Assembly: GCA_039707465.1 (NCBI GenBank)
Contig: CM077644.1
Span: 199,675,962 to 199,739,961 of the forward strand
Direction of reading: 5' to 3'
Length of the DNA: 64,000 nt
Source: Rhabdophis nuchalis
Taxonomy: Eukaryota; Chordata; Lepidosauria; Squamata; Natricidae
The first letter of the stretch is position 1. The number at the start of each line of letters is the position of its first letter. Under the pieces are notes generated by a model. That model did no database searches. It was not told where the DNA came from and was given only the letters and a program-made list of their open reading frames with translations. The position numbers and the translations under genes are program-made. Shown here piece after piece: positions 13,301-28,400 of this stretch.

Positions 13301-14496
13301 CATCTGCCTGACACATTCCTACCGGTGGTAGCAGATTTGAGAAAACATTGTAGTTAGGCGTGGGCCTCAAAAATTGCAGTAACGGGTTCGCTGCCCCATT
13401 GCTGAGTGCACATGGCTATGGTGGGCATGGTCTAGTCGGCCTCCTGCATCATGGCAGTGGTGGTGGTGTTTTTCGCCCTCCCCAGGCTCCGGAGGTTTTC
13501 CTCCAGCCTCATGGAGGGCAAAAACTGCTTTCTCTGGGCTCTGGAGGCCCTTTGGAGGTTGGAAACAGGCCCATTTCTGGACTTCTGGAACCTCTGGTAA
13601 GCTCTTCCCCCCACCCACCCATCCCTGCCTGAGCTTCCAGGTGGGCCCTGCACTTACCTGGCATGGAAACCCCTGGGATGGGCAGGGTGGGGTGGGAGGG
13701 GCGAGGTGGGCATGGCCAGCCAGGGGTGGGAAAAGTGGGTTTGCCGAACTGGACAGAATCTTAGCTAGAGGATCGCCCGAACCTGTGCGAACCCCCAGCA
13801 GCTGAACCCCCAGCAGCCGAACCCTGATTATAGTGGTTTGAGTAATTCAAGTAGTTGCCTAACTGACCTCTTTTTGAAATGCAAGTTGAAATCTATTTTG
13901 CATCCTGCTAATGAAATCTGGCTTGGCACACCTGATGCATCAGAAGGACTTAAGAAGAGGTTACTTGGGAGCATAGTGGTGTAGCATCCAGTTGCTGGGC
14001 AATTCCTGAAAGGGTGGAACTGTTATTACCCAATGCCTTCTAGTCTATTTGTTTTCAGTGAAACTGTCTTGAAGGGAAATGGCAGTTATGCAACAAAGAT
14101 ATATGTCCTCATTGCTCTTCTCCTGAAGGTGTGGTGAAGACACTGCCACTGCTGATTTGGCGGCAGGGGGGAGAAGGAACCACTGAAGCTATTTTAAAAA
14201 TAATTAAAAAAAACATTAACTAGAAGAAATTAACATTTATTCTCAGAAATTAATGGCAAATTAGAAGAAAAATGAAAAGAACTAGATTTGAGGAAATGTT
14301 GAAATTCTGAGAGGGAGGTTTATTGAAAAATGACTTCTGTTGATGGTGCTGATTAAAAATATTTTTAAAAAAAACCTGCCCTGAGTCTTCGTTATTCAGT
14401 TTAATAAATAGGTTGGCATGCATGCAGGCACATTAATTTAACTTAATTTATTTAATTTCTTTACCGCCCTTCTCCCTTCCGGGACATGCACTTGCG

Positions 14497-14544
<48 letters not shown>

Positions 14545-17500
14545 GAGATACAGACACCTGGCCACATCTGAGCCAGTACTCTCTGCGATGTTATAATCCA
14601 ACAACATCCTCCATTTTGTGGAAATTATGTAGCTTCCTTCCTCCATATCTCAAACTACAGCAAAACTAAAACTTATTGTACAGTTCAGAGAAACAAAAGT
14701 GCTGAATACAGAGGCAGTATGTCTTGAACAGAATACAAACTTGTTTGAATATAAGTCACATGCCCAGGACTGTAAATGTTCTGTTGATTTTGTTTGTTAA
14801 GGCTTTTCACCCACGAGGTACATTTTTTGGCTTGTTGCTATTGGTGTTTAAGAATATAGAACATAGAATGATAAAGGGACCTTAGAGGTCATCTAGTCCA
14901 ACCCCCTGCTGGAACAGGAGACCCCATGCCATTTTAGACAAGTGCCTATCCAGTCTCTTCTTAAAAGCCTTCAGTGATGGAGCACCCACAACTTTCCAGT
15001 GGTTAAATGTTCTCACTGTTAGGAAGCTTCTCCTTAATTCCAGATTGCTTCTCTCCTTGATTAGTTTCCATCCATTGATATGGATGTTATGAACTGCTCC
15101 AAGGTGTGTATAGCTGTTATCTTATTGGTTTTATGTTTAATGTGAACTATATACTAATATCTTAGTTATCACATAAGATTCATATGGAATTGTATTAGAG
15201 TACTATATAATCAGAACTGTCCCTTGAAGTAGAGCCATGGGGGTCTCATAACATATAAAGAAAAGGTCTATATGCAACCATTATCTACTGTTTAAATAGG
15301 GCCTACTCAAAACATACATCCAGTAGCTGCCATTTGTGAAGCTCTCAGTTGGTTCAGCTGGATTCAGACAAGCAAAGTCAATTGGGAAAAATATATTTGC
15401 TTAAGGACTACCTGGTTCACTTAACAACTGCAATGATTGGCTTAATAACCATAGCATTAAAGATCATAACATTAAGTGTGGCTCACTAAACAACTACCTT
15501 CTTAGTAATGGAAATTTTCATCCCAATAATGGTTGTACGTTGAGGACTTATGTGCATTTGTTTTCTGTTACAATGAAAGTTGGCTATGAAAAGTAAAAGT
15601 CCATGGATGTTATGCTCTTATTGGTTTTATTGGGTATTTTTGTTACAAATAGATTGCTAAAGTATCATGTCTAATCTTATCTTCTAAGATTCTATCAATG
15701 GGAAACATAATCTTGTTTCTCTTTATTGCAATGAGAGTTAATGAATACTGAAAAAGATTATGCATATGTGTTGAAAAGAGCATTGGCTAAATAGTGCCAC
15801 GATCATTATGCCCTTTAAAAGGATATTATTTTGGGTTTTACATGAAGTCATTTGCTTTCAGAATCTTGTCTGGTGAAGCACTGAATAATACTTGAATTAA
15901 ATTGAAATAAATAAATAAACTAAGAACTATTGTATAAGACTTGGGAATTTTGGTTCATTCTAAATATTACTCTTATAAGTCCTTGGATACTCTCTGACTT
16001 CGGTTGTTTGCAGATGTTTCATTGCCTAACTAGGTAATGTCATCAGTACCAAGGACTTCAGGATGACTTGGAATCACCAAGGACTCCAAGGTTCAACCCT
16101 GAGCTGTATTATTCTCTTCTATTTTATACAATAAGCATCAGGCTGCTAATTATATTTCAGTGTTTAAAGGTGATCTGTTAGTCAGTATCCAACTAGAATA
16201 AAAATATTATAAATGAAGTTTTAGTAGACTTTCAGTAAAAGGAAGATTAAAGCTAGGTTCATAAATTGTACTAAATCACCTGGACCATGTGATTTGGGCA
16301 TCAATGGTTTAGTCTTTCACAGTGTATAAACCAAGCCACTGTAACTTGGTTAAAAATCTCCTGAATTGCTGTTACATGAAAACTAGCCTGGAAGAATGTT
16401 CATGCCTTTTTCATATTTGAGCCTTTTTCATATTTGAGCTTTGTGTAGCTGATGTTATGGGATAGAAGATGGTTGGAAAGGGTTACAAGAAACAATGTGA
16501 AATTTTGGGAATTTTGAAATAGAGCTGCAATAGTGCTCTGTACTTTATCAGGAAGAGCCAATATAAATAAATTCCAGCAGGCAGGATTGGAGGGAAGACA
16601 TGAGGCCTGCAATCCAGTCCTTTATAAACTGAGCTTGAAAGCTAAAGACAGACAATTTTGTATTCTTACACAGGTATAAACGTTTTGCCATAGATATGGG
16701 AGGAAGTATAGCAATCAAAAATTATGAAATCAATAGCTCATCTTGGATTTTAAGGGATTTATTCTCTTGTGGTATGACTATGTGTAGAAATATTGTCTTC
16801 TACATTATATGATTCTTACAATATAAAAGTCCATGGATATTTTGTGCGCCATAATAATAGGCCTGTTCTTTGGAAATAAAATATGTGGCATCGTTAACAT
16901 GGTTACTATTGTATGTATTGTTTATTGGATATAATGAAGCATTTTAACAACAAAGATCAAGGTAAAACTGAACCTGCCTCTGGTTCAAGTTTTTATTTAA
17001 AACAAAGCAGACAATGTCACAAAATATCTATCTTGTTTTAGGAATGAGTTTCATTCTTCAGATATATTAAATGGCAGCACCCTCTACTGGATGTCACTAT
17101 TGCAATTCTAAGAGTAAACTGAATGCCATTAAAGTAACCAAAGCCCAACTGAAAAACTCAAAGGATTATTATCAACATCATTTAGAAAATACAAAGCTTT
17201 CCAGTATAGCAATCAGACAACAGTAAAACGATCTTCATATTAAATATGAGCACATTAAGTAGTACAGAGAGTTGGAAAAACATAGAATTCAGGAAATCCG
17301 AGGAGTGGAATGTTGAGATTAGAGGAAATCTTGGGGTAGAATCTTAACTGGGATGTTTCTTGTAAAATGAGAGAAAGTTTTTCTATGTTTAGTTATTGCT
17401 TTTATCTAATAGTGCACCATCTTCTTTCATTATTCTTTTAAGGATTGTTAAGCTATAATGTGTTTTGATTGATTTTGAATTAAAATGATCATTGTCACTT

Positions 17501-20500
17501 GTAAATCATGGATTATAATTTAGCAGGTTGAATGAATCTGGTCAGTTATGATTTATTAATGAATTATGTTTAAAGATACAGTAGCTACCTAAGTTATATA
17601 AAAACAATACAGCTAAATTATATTCTCAGTAGATCCAGTGAGCTGGCTTCTAGTTTCTAAACTCTCTGAGTAACCATTGTTCAGAGATGACCAATCTTCC
17701 CCAAGTTTTGAAATCTTATGACTGTTCTGATTGTGGATTATATAACTGCTGTGGATGGTACTAGATAGCATCAAAGAGATAACAAAACTCTAACTCTTTG
17801 TTACAATCAGCTAGATTTTTATAGCCTAGCCCTAGACCCAGTAGAATTATTTCAAACAATTGCAAACACATGACAGTTTCTCCTGATAAAGAACATCCAT
17901 TGAATTACTGCTCCTGTATTTCCAGACCTCTGTCCAGTACCTCTTTCTGGTGGTCAAACCACGCCGTGCCGCCGTGGCAGCAGATCTAAACTTTCGAACT
18001 ACTTCTATGTTTTCTTGCTGGGTCAGTTCCTCTTAGGAGCAGGTGGAACTCCTCTGTACACACTAGGGACAACTTTCATCGATGATAATGTACCAAAGCA
18101 CCAAGCTTCAGTCTACATAGGTAGGTATAATTCATTTTGATTTCTTGAAACACCAAATTTATCTTGAGCATCTAGTAAGTTTGGTAATATCCATTTGTAT
18201 TTTCTACTTGCTTATTTAACTGCTTGTAAGGTTTTTTTTAGTTGGTTGGAATACAGGATGTGTTTTTACATTTGCTTACAGTAGGGCTATGTTCATCTTC
18301 AGATATATGGAGGATGACCTTATCCCAAAGGTCTCAATTCCCATGAAAGGGAGCTTCAGTCCTTTTCATGATCAGCACAAAGATTTAAAGGGGCCTTGTA
18401 AGTATGTTATACTGAATGCACTTAAAAGCCAGCACCCAACCACATTGGGAACTTCCCAAGCAAATGCTCATCTATGTGATTTGAACATTCATCCATACAT
18501 ACCTTCCCACTTCATTCCTTTATATGCTCAATGCAGGTAGTCCTTGACTTACGTCTGCAATTGAACCCCAAATTTCTGTTGTTAAGTGAGACATCTGTTA
18601 GGTTTTGCCCCATTTAATGACCTTCTTTGTCACAGTTGTTAAGTGAATCATTGTAGTTGATAAGTTAGTAATCTGGTTTTTAAGTGAATCTGGCTTTTGC
18701 TTGATTTTGCTTGTCAGAAGTCTGCAAAAGGTAATCACTTGACCCAGGTTCATAGCAATGGTCATACATATGAACCAGTTGCCAAGCATCTGAATTTTGA
18801 TCACATGAGCATGGAGAAGTTGCACAGGTTGTAAGTATCAAAAATGGTCATAAGTCACTTTATTCAGTGCGGTTGCAACTTTGAACAGTCAATAAATGAA
18901 CTGTTGTAGGTTGAGGACTACCTGTGTGCAAAGAATTAAAACTGGCATGTTTGAGGATGCTGCTTACCCATTTCAAATAACAAGCACTTAGTTGAACACC
19001 TGCACCAGAATTATGTTTTCTAGTGGGGGCGCTTAGATCCTATTTTGGGAGCCTACAAGAATTCCTTATCACATTGCAGTTGCTCCTTTTCATCTGTGCA
19101 AATCAGTACATAAGAATCAGATACTGTGCTCCTGCAGGGTTGACCTTGGTTTCCCTTTCGCTTGCCTAGCCACAACCAGTCTCATGATAATTTTAACCAC
19201 CAGCATGTGAATACCACAAATGAATAACCAGCAAGGATAACAAATGTGTCAACTAGACCCATCATTCATTAATGCAGAAAATTCCCCATGCCACAGAAAA
19301 CAAATCTTTGGTGGTCTATTAAGGCAGTCAGAAAAGGTGGCAAAAATTGTGAAAGAGATGGAGGTTTCAGCATATCCCTTCAGTATATTCTGAGTTACTG
19401 CCTTCTAGTCTAGAGGAAGTTGGAAGCTTTGGAAAGTCTATTCTTCTTTCTTAAGAACATTGTGCATTCTTGGAGATTCCTCCTCAGCAGGTGAACTGCA
19501 GAAAGTCTTTCTGCATTTTTATCTCCTTCTGGCAAATTATCCTAAACCAGGGGTCTGCAAAGTCGGCTCTTTTAAGACTGGTGGACTTCAACTCCCAGAA
19601 TTCCCCAGCCAGCATAGCTGGCTGGGGAATCATGGGAGTTGAAGTCCACCAGTCTTAAAAGAGCCGAATTTGCAGACCCCTGTCCTAAACCATCTCTTTC
19701 CTCTGAGGATCATTTGGCCCTTTTGGAGTAAGCCTTCAGATGAGGATCAGGTGTCAACAGGAGCTCATGACACAATTGATCAATAGAAAAGCCTTTCGCT
19801 GATGATTCAATAGGAATTGATGGGTAGATTTAATCTGAGATATTTATATCCCACTTTTCAGCCTCCAAATATTTTTCTATTGACTACAGAATACAGAATA
19901 ATAGAGTTGGAAGATCCCTTGGAGGTTTTCTAGTTCAACCTCCTGATCAAGCAGGAGACCCTATAATAGGGTTAAGACTAGGGTAAGGTTGAATTCAGTG
20001 TCTGGCATTTACCATAATTACATTTATGTGATTAAGGGTCTTTGTGTCTTGAAAATAAATTGTATCATTTGTCTTTAACTGTATGTTTAATGCATTTTTA
20101 AATGAGATGGCATGCTGGAAAGAACCATGTGGAAGCTGGGCCATCCTCCTCTCATTCTAAACAGTGTCTTTCCTGTGGTAATTTACTCAGGATGCATGAA
20201 CTTAACATTCTCAATCTTGTGTCACCTTACACATCTATCCAGTGGATATGGGATCCACCATGCATTTTTGTGCTCACTATTCATAATGCAAACTATTGTC
20301 TTCCCTGCAGGAATTGGATATGCCATGTCACTGCTGGGTCCTGCCATTGGCTATGTTTTAGGAGGACAGTTGCTGAATGTCTATGTTGATTTCAATCGTA
20401 ATATAAGGCAAGGACGTTTTGTTTTTCATCTGCATAAATAAGAATGTATATTTTTTCTTAATAGTAAGACATCATTTTGAAAAGCATTACAATAATAGTT

Positions 20501-23500
20501 CATGCTGAAATACATATAATTGAATTACCTATAATAATTTTAATGGGTTTGGTTGGTAGGGATTTTTTTGGGATGGGAGGGCAGTGATGGGATCCAGCCA
20601 TTTCATACCTATTTGGGAGAACCGGTTGTTAACTTCCTAAGCAGCTTGGAGAACCGGTTGTTGGAAGAAATTTGTTTTCTTTTTTTCCACTTAAAGAAGG
20701 CTAATCCTGTAAGGAAGGAAATACTCTGGTGTTGTTTCTAGCCTAAATTTTATTGCCCTGCTTACAGAAACTGCTTCTCTGGTTAACCCTTATTACATTG
20801 TAAACAGCTAAGGCGAAGTGCCCATCCATGTGACATTGAGTTGGCCATGCCCATTCTGTCACATAACCACTGAGCCACGCCTACCCAGCTGGCCATTAGG
20901 GCAGAGAACCAATTGTTAAATTATTTGAATCCCAACAGTGGAGGAGGGGGTTCTTTTTAATAACCAAGCAATGATTTGTATTTAGGAAACCTGGATTAAA
21001 ACACCAGAGCAGCCATGAACAATGAACAATTTTTAGTCAGTTTGATGGGTGTAGATTTTGATTGCTTTATCTTTAGAAGAGGTCTATGTGAAGAAATATA
21101 CATGAAGCCATTTATGCTGTGGAAAGGCCAACCAATTTACTTCATGAAGCAGTCTGGTTGCTTGAGGCTTCTTTGGGCCTCTTCTGTGCAAGAAGGATCC
21201 TCTTAGCCTTCTTTTCTCCAGTGTTGACTAAGATGCTTCTAGGATGCCTCTAGACCAGTGGTAGTCAACCTGGTCTCTACTGCCCACTAGTGGGCGTTCC
21301 AGATTTCATGGTGGGTGGTAGGGGTTTTGTCCAATACTGAAGCACTTTCTTTTTTTAAAATTTAATTGACTTCCCTACTTTACAAATCCCAATTACTGTG
21401 CAACCAGTGGGCGGTTAGAAACTTTTACTACTGACAGAGATAAAAAGGTAGGTGGTAGGTATAAAAAGGATGACTACCCCTGCTCTAGACCTTTCACGCA
21501 TGTTAAGGTAGTTCCAGACTGGGCAGCTTCAGGGTACATTGTAGTCAACCCCACTACTTGTGGTGAAGCTACACATTCTGAAAGCACTTTAGTCAGCGTT
21601 GTAAATTTCTCAAAGCCTTTTCTTGTATCTTGAGCTCTGAGGAGGAAAAAGAGAGAAAAGGTGCTGCTCTCTTTTGCTTTACCTTCATAAATGTGGCGCT
21701 CATATTACTAGGCAAAACTTAGAAGTGGTACTACTTTTGAATCTTCCTTGAAGCAAAACACTCCTTCAAGTTTTCTCTAGTTTTGAACAATAATAGTTGA
21801 TTGGACTCATTATTAACTGAAATATATTCAATTTTCCATAGTAAAAAAGCACTAATTTCTTTTTTGTATAATTGCATAAATGTTATACAAAAGAAGGCAG
21901 CACAGTTGTAATAAATAAGCTAAAATGTACGTTTTATCATATAAAATAGACAGTCTAGATGGTATTGTTACTTAATTCATAATATCTCTGTTAAATATGT
22001 GTTCACTAAATAATATTATTCTAGTGTAGACCTCACTCCAGAAGATCCACGCTGGGTTGGAGCATGGTGGATAGCCTTTGTGATATGCAGCTTTGCTACA
22101 TGCCTTTTAGTAGCACCGTTTTCATATTTTCCAAAGCATTTGCCAGGTAAATAAGTATTCTAAAATAAGTAATTACTATAATACTAAATATATTGATCCT
22201 TAGATAAGTTGTTGGGATTCCTAAAGTTATACTGTAAAACAGTACAGAATGAATGGATGGATGGATTGTGCTACAATAAATATTCTGGAATTTGCAACTT
22301 TCATATAGCTTATCACAGTTTTAAATTATTCTTATTGCAGTAGTGTAATTGAATGAGGAGCATTGCATACAAAGTAATAAGGCCTACTCTAAAAAAAAGA
22401 GAGAGAAGACAATTACTAAGAGAAGCACAATGATCAGTTGGATGTAGACAAATGAAGGCCAGACATTTATTTCTAAAACAACATATGTATTGAATAGCAA
22501 TAAAAATAAAGATGTATGAGGAAAAACTTGATAGCGTTTCTATCTTTGAAAAGAAGATCCTTTCTTATATGTCTTATTCTTTAACCAATGTTTAAAAAAA
22601 GAAATTACAAGAATCAGTCTTTCAAAAAGATGCGAGGAGTCCCTTCATAATGTCCGGAGCTAAAGCAGAATTTTCCTGTGGCACAAGATCAGAGTTCTTT
22701 AAGGCAAAGCTTTATTTCGAAATCCCCATTTCTACTTTTCAGTAGACAAAACCGGTCGAACAGGGAGAGGGAGACTCAATCCATTTTTGGATATTAGCCA
22801 ACCCTATTTCATTACAGCTGGTAGGAATAGATGTTATTATAACTCAATGATTTATGGTGATTCCAATCTTAAATCTGTTTTCAACAAACTTAAATACCTT
22901 CCTATACATATTTTTTAATCTTTATGCCATAGACTGATTTTCTGAAACTATTTGTCCTTAAGTTACCAGTGACCTGAACAAGCAAAGGAGGACCTAGACC
23001 AGGGGTATCAAACTCATCATGGCGTCATCATGGCATTATCACATTACATATCATGACTTTCCCCTCCTTCACTAAACTGGGTGGGGTGGAGCCAGCATGT
23101 GACATGTCTGGCCCTTGGGCTGCAAGTTTAACATCCCTGACCTAGACAATTGGAAAGAAGGACAAATGGGTGAAAAAGAGATACACTAATTGTTAGTGTC
23201 CTTGACATCTGTAAAAAATTACAGTGCAAATCTACAAAAAATAAAATAACAAAAGTAAACTCTCTAGTACATGTATAGGAACTTACTTTTTACAGTATCA
23301 GGTTTTTCAATGGCAGTAATGTGCTAGAGTCAGTTAGGAGGCAAAAGCCTTCCATATGTAACTAATTAAAGTCTTGTCAATTGCAGGCAGCAGAGCAAGC
23401 CTGCTGAAAAGTACACTTCAATTAATTAAGGTTATAGAATAGCGCTTTTTAACTTGCCCTTAGCACTTATTAAGGAAACACTGTGCCATGGAAAACAGTT

Positions 23501-25388
23501 ACTATGGAAGAGATACTTGAAAAGCGTGACAATGTTTGATTTTAAGGCTATGCCTGTCTGACAAAGGACATGAAGACAAAAGGGAGGAATGCTGTCCTTT
23601 TATTTATCTGCCCATCATGCCACATGGTAACTCTCTTGCTGGAAGTCTGGTAACCCTGTTAGTGGATCCTGTTAGTGCATTCTTCAAGAGGACGAAACTA
23701 TTTTAAGTGGGAAATATCTGACAGAAAGATGATCTTGAAACCATAAAGAATACACATTTGTGTCCAAGCAGATAGACTTACTAAAGTTACTTGACCAAAC
23801 ATTTAAAATTACAGCTGATTTCTACAGAATGTATGTACCTCTTGCAGCTACAATTGCCATTTGTCAAAAGTAAATTATTTCTTTTTCTAGGTACAAGCAA
23901 AATACGAGCAGAGAAGATTTCTGAAGCACATCATAATGGAAAACAGACGTGTGAATACACTGGGAGGAGTATGAAGGACTTTCTTATGATTCTCTGGGTA
24001 ACAAAAACCACACATTCAAATCAATATCTGTAGTTAATTTGAATCTGGCCACATTTGGGAGTAATTGTGTCAATAATACTTGCAAGGCCTCATTAACAGA
24101 ACGCAACAAGGGTAGTAGCATTATTCAATGTTTGAAATGGTTAGATAAGGCAGTACTTTACACTCAAAGCAATACATGATTAAAGTCAGATTCAAACATC
24201 AATTTCAGTAGTGTAGATTTCCTCACTATCATTTATTTGAATATTGATTTTTAATAGCCAAAGAGTAATGAGTGGAAGGAGAATTGCATTAGTATAAGAT
24301 GCTTTGAGAAGGAAATGAACATGCTGCTCCTAAGCTTCTTCAAGTCTCATGGTGGCTTTGTATATATGTGCATATAATTCAAGCCCATGGTCATATTTTA
24401 TATGTAACTGAGGTTTAGGCAAAAGTGATGCCAATCAGAACAATGAGATCTATGATGAACTGGTGAAACTTAAATAGAGCAGATTAAGGGATTCATCTTC
24501 AAGAAATGAAAAGATGCTTGCTCCCGAGGAAGAAAGCTATGGCAAATCTAGACAGCATACTAAAAAGCAGAGGCCAACAAAAGTGCGTATAGTCAAAGCT
24601 ATGGTTTTCCCAGTTGCAACATATAATTGTGAAAGTTGGAGCATAAGAAAGGCTGAGTGCCAAAGAATTGAGGCCTTTGAACTATGGTGCTGCAGAAGAC
24701 TCCTGCAAGTCCCTTGGACTGCAAGGTGATCAAACCGGTCAGTCCTAGAGGAGATCAACCTTTAGAATGCCAGATCCTGGAGATGAAACTCAAATACTTT
24801 GGCCACCTAATGAGAAGGAAGGACTCATTGGAGAAGAGCCTAATGCTGGGAAAGACTGAGGGCAAAAGAAAAAGGGGATGGCAGAGAATGAGGTGGCTGG
24901 ATAAAATCATTGAAGCAGTAGGAGTGAGTTTGAATGGACTCCAGAAGATGGTAGAAGACAGGAAGGCCAGAGGAACATTGTCCATGGGGTCGCAATCGGT
25001 TGGACATGACTTCACAACTAACAACAAATGTCTGAAGATCTTTTATGGAGAAGATAGAACAGAGTTGTTTTATATGATTCTAGAAGTGAGCTCTAAAACC
25101 AATGAATGGACCTAATAGGGAAGCACATTTGGCAAAGTGTTAAGGGAAAAAATGCCTAATTGCAAGGTCTGTTGTAGGACAGATTATTGAGGGCTGAGGG
25201 TGGTGCAGATTGCTTCTGTTTGAAAAGCTTAAGCACAAGACTCCTGCCTTTTGAGTTGATAGATGTTTGGATTTTCAACAACGTATGTGTGCTAATTAAA
25301 ACAGCTGCCACAAAAATGTGTCCAATCACAAAATACTCATTAACTACAAAACAAACAAACAATAAATTGTTGGGATTGCTCCCCATTA

Positions 25389-25443
<55 letters not shown>

Positions 25444-28400
25444 TGTTTCAGCTCATTTGATCAGCTCATAAAACTAACACACACATATATATATATATTC
25501 ATTTATTTATTTTTCTGGGAAGTAGTCACACTTCCAAACAAAGGACTCATGTGTTGCAGTCATCCATTTTTATTTCCCAAGTATGCTTATGGGGCAAATA
25601 TAATGTCGATAAGTGTTTTTTGTAAAGCAAAAAGATGCTAGAATCTGAGAGTTTACTTGCAGATATAATTTCTTATTTTTAAAAAAAAAATTTTTAAAGA
25701 TCTCAAACCAAACCAAAACATGAGGCCAAAGCTTCTGACAAGTGCCAGAGGAGTTGGCATTGGGAATACAGTTGCTCTTCATTAGAACACATTCCTAATG
25801 GGAAGATCTAGTTGGAGTGGAATAAATTGCTTCAGAAAGTTGTAAGGCATTTAAATAAAGACCATCTGTTAAAGATGGTGTGTTGCAAAATTCCTGAACT
25901 GTAAATGGTGCTTTAAGCAAAAGACTGAACTAAATGCCACCCCAAGACCTCTTGCAGCTCTAAAATTCAATTATCCTTTGATTTTTAATAGATATTTGAT
26001 CACTAAGACACATTATTTGAAAAAACAGATAAGTAAAAAGCATAATAAAAAGGATAAAAGTGTTAACCATGAATAATAACTTTTATTACCCAGTATATCT
26101 TTGCAGATTACATCAACAGCTCTAATTGCCTGCTCCAGTTTATGGCCACTCATCAGTAGCTAATAATGTTTGTTTTCACCACTTCTTGAGGGCCGGTTAG
26201 ATACTAAATTAAATGATTTTAAAATTAAGTACCAGCTAAGGGATGAGTTTGACAGTTTCATCTCATTTCCTTCCATATCCCTGCAAGCCTTGATAGAAAT
26301 CATAGCCATTGGCTGTTTTCATCAGCACAAGCAGAAAGAAGTTGACACCCTCATGATGATTTCTTACTTCAACTGATGCCAGTAAAAGCTTCTATTCAAG
26401 AAAAGAGGCAATGATATTTTACTCTTACTAAGTTATTACAAGGGGAGATAACTCCACCTAATATCCTGGCTCCATATGCTGTGCCTAGATGAGGACATGA
26501 CCAACATTTTTCTGTTTTCATGCATGCACTTGTGCCAAACTATATTTATAAAAAGTATATTTATAAAAAAAAAAACCTCCGACAACTTGTTTGTGGCCTG
26601 TGGACCAGATTTCTACACATTTCAATATTTGGATTCTGAAGCAACCACCTTTTGTGATGAAACAGTTTGAGATTCTACTCTAAGAGATTTGTCAAGACTG
26701 TGATAGCTCTAGGGCCTACAGCTTGCTGAATTTTAAAAACCAAATAGGAAAGGAAGAAAGAAGAGCAAAATATTGAGCTAATGCAGTGCTTCTCAAATAG
26801 TGGGGCGCCCCCCCCAGGGGGGGGCGCGAGGCTCCATAAAGGAGGGCACATTTGACCTCGGCAAACACTGTCATAACAAGCTAAGCCCCGTGTTTATGTC
26901 TCTGTATCCAATCAGATGCTCGCATCTGATTGGCTGTCAGATGCTGATTGGCTGTCAGATTGGCTGTCCAATCAGATGCTCACATCTGATTGGCTGTCCA
27001 AAACCCTTGTGACACGAGCCTGTCAGAGCCATCTTTAGTTTATATGTTTATAGTTTAATTAAGGATTTAATTTTTTTTTAATTTCTAATGCACTTTAAAT
27101 CTTTTCTGCTACAGTTAATAAAGCTATTCTTTGTTGTAAATTGATCCACATTTCTTTCTTTTTTTATTCTCTTATACGTTAATAAGGATACAGTGTTATG
27201 CAGAGGTGTACTTATAACAATTTTATAGACAAATGATACTATTTACAGTCTTCTTCCTAGAGGGGGCATGACAGAAAATAATTGAGAAGCACTGAGCTAA
27301 TGCAAGTCTTCATATATATGCACTGTATGTGTATACATTTGTGTGGGATTATTGTCATGGATCCTAAGAAAATATCTGGTTAAATTGCCATGTTTCAGTC
27401 AGAAACCCTGCGTTTCTTTTACCTCTGTTTGACCCCCCACTTTGCTAACTTGTGCGAAAGTCAAGATTAGGCATTATTCACCTGTATCTTGACATCTTTA
27501 TCTCTTGACAGGATCAAGGAAGCTAAAATAGTGGCTCAGATATGTGGAAAATCAACAAAAAGGGTAGTTGATTAGCAGGAAGGATTTCTTTTTTCTTTTT
27601 TAAAGAACAGAATGTTTCTAAAGTTTATTCATAAATATATCCAAGGTAGTCATATGAAAATGGGGGTAAATATTAGTTTTAGAATGGTTTAAATGAATTC
27701 CAAATCTCAAACCGAATTTGACTAGCTGAAACTCAGGATATAGATTCAAATAATCGGATTAATCAGCCTTATAATAGGTAGATCTGGAATCTTTCTGGCT
27801 AAATAGTCCACTAAAAAGATGTTTTTCTTTTTAATATTCTCTTGTTTTCCATTGAAGAGATGGAGAAGGGGATAACGTTTCTAACAGTTTTAAAATGATA
27901 GCTTGAATAGCAAAACTGAAGTTATAATGAAAATGTATTCTGAAAAAATAGATCGATTTCTTTGTGGAATAAGCAGGTAGCATGTATGTAACATAACATG
28001 GATTTAAGAAATCTAACTAAAATATGTAGGTGGAACTTAACCAAGTCTCCTTTTCTAGATGCTGCTGAGAAATCCAGTGTTGATGTATCTTGTAATAGCA
28101 GCTGCATTAGAAGCTTTAGTCGCGACTGGTTTTGCAACTTTCTTGCCTAAATTTATAGAAAATCAGTTTGGATTTACATCTAGCTATTCAGCTACTTTAG
28201 GAGGTAATGTATTTGCTTCATTCTACACAAATACCCCTTTAATTTTTGTTAATATTAAACAATGGAAAGAAAGGCTAGAGTGTAAAGAGTTTTATTTTAT
28301 TTTATTATTAGAATTCTTATTGAATCTGTGAATTTTATGTCCGGTGAAATATGTTTTCTTTGATAAACCAATCAGAATAATTTGGGAATCCAAGCAATAT

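Larger units (their letters stand above)
11765..17925 (+). other. SLCO4C1: SLCO4C1 intron 2
   Basis: A 6161-bp intron. It contains an hAT-like element, a GC-rich repeat, an L3 scrap next to a CA microsatellite, and a CR1 fragment. 15390-15560 carries diffuse similarity to the (C)AGGTAGTCC-type elements. 16100-17900 shows nothing recognisable. Confidence 0.85.
18121..20310 (+). other. SLCO4C1: SLCO4C1 intron 3
   Basis: A 2190-bp intron carrying a CAGGTAGTCC MITE, a palindromic MITE and a CR1 scrap. 18930-19530 has no recognised content. Confidence 0.85.
23998..28058 (+). other. SLCO4C1: SLCO4C1 intron 6
   Basis: A 4061-bp intron holding the BovB fragment, a CA microsatellite and an hAT-Charlie-like element. 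25500-26770 and 27305-28050 have no recognised features. Confidence 0.85.

Noticed and set aside
20398..20399. GT at 20398 as the exon 4 donor
   Set aside because: Joining to exon 5 gives a TAG stop immediately after the junction; the GC donor at 20408 keeps the conserved frame.
26800..27012. 70-codon frame with repeated IGCP-type units
   Set aside because: Lies wholly inside an hAT-like element and reflects its internal array.
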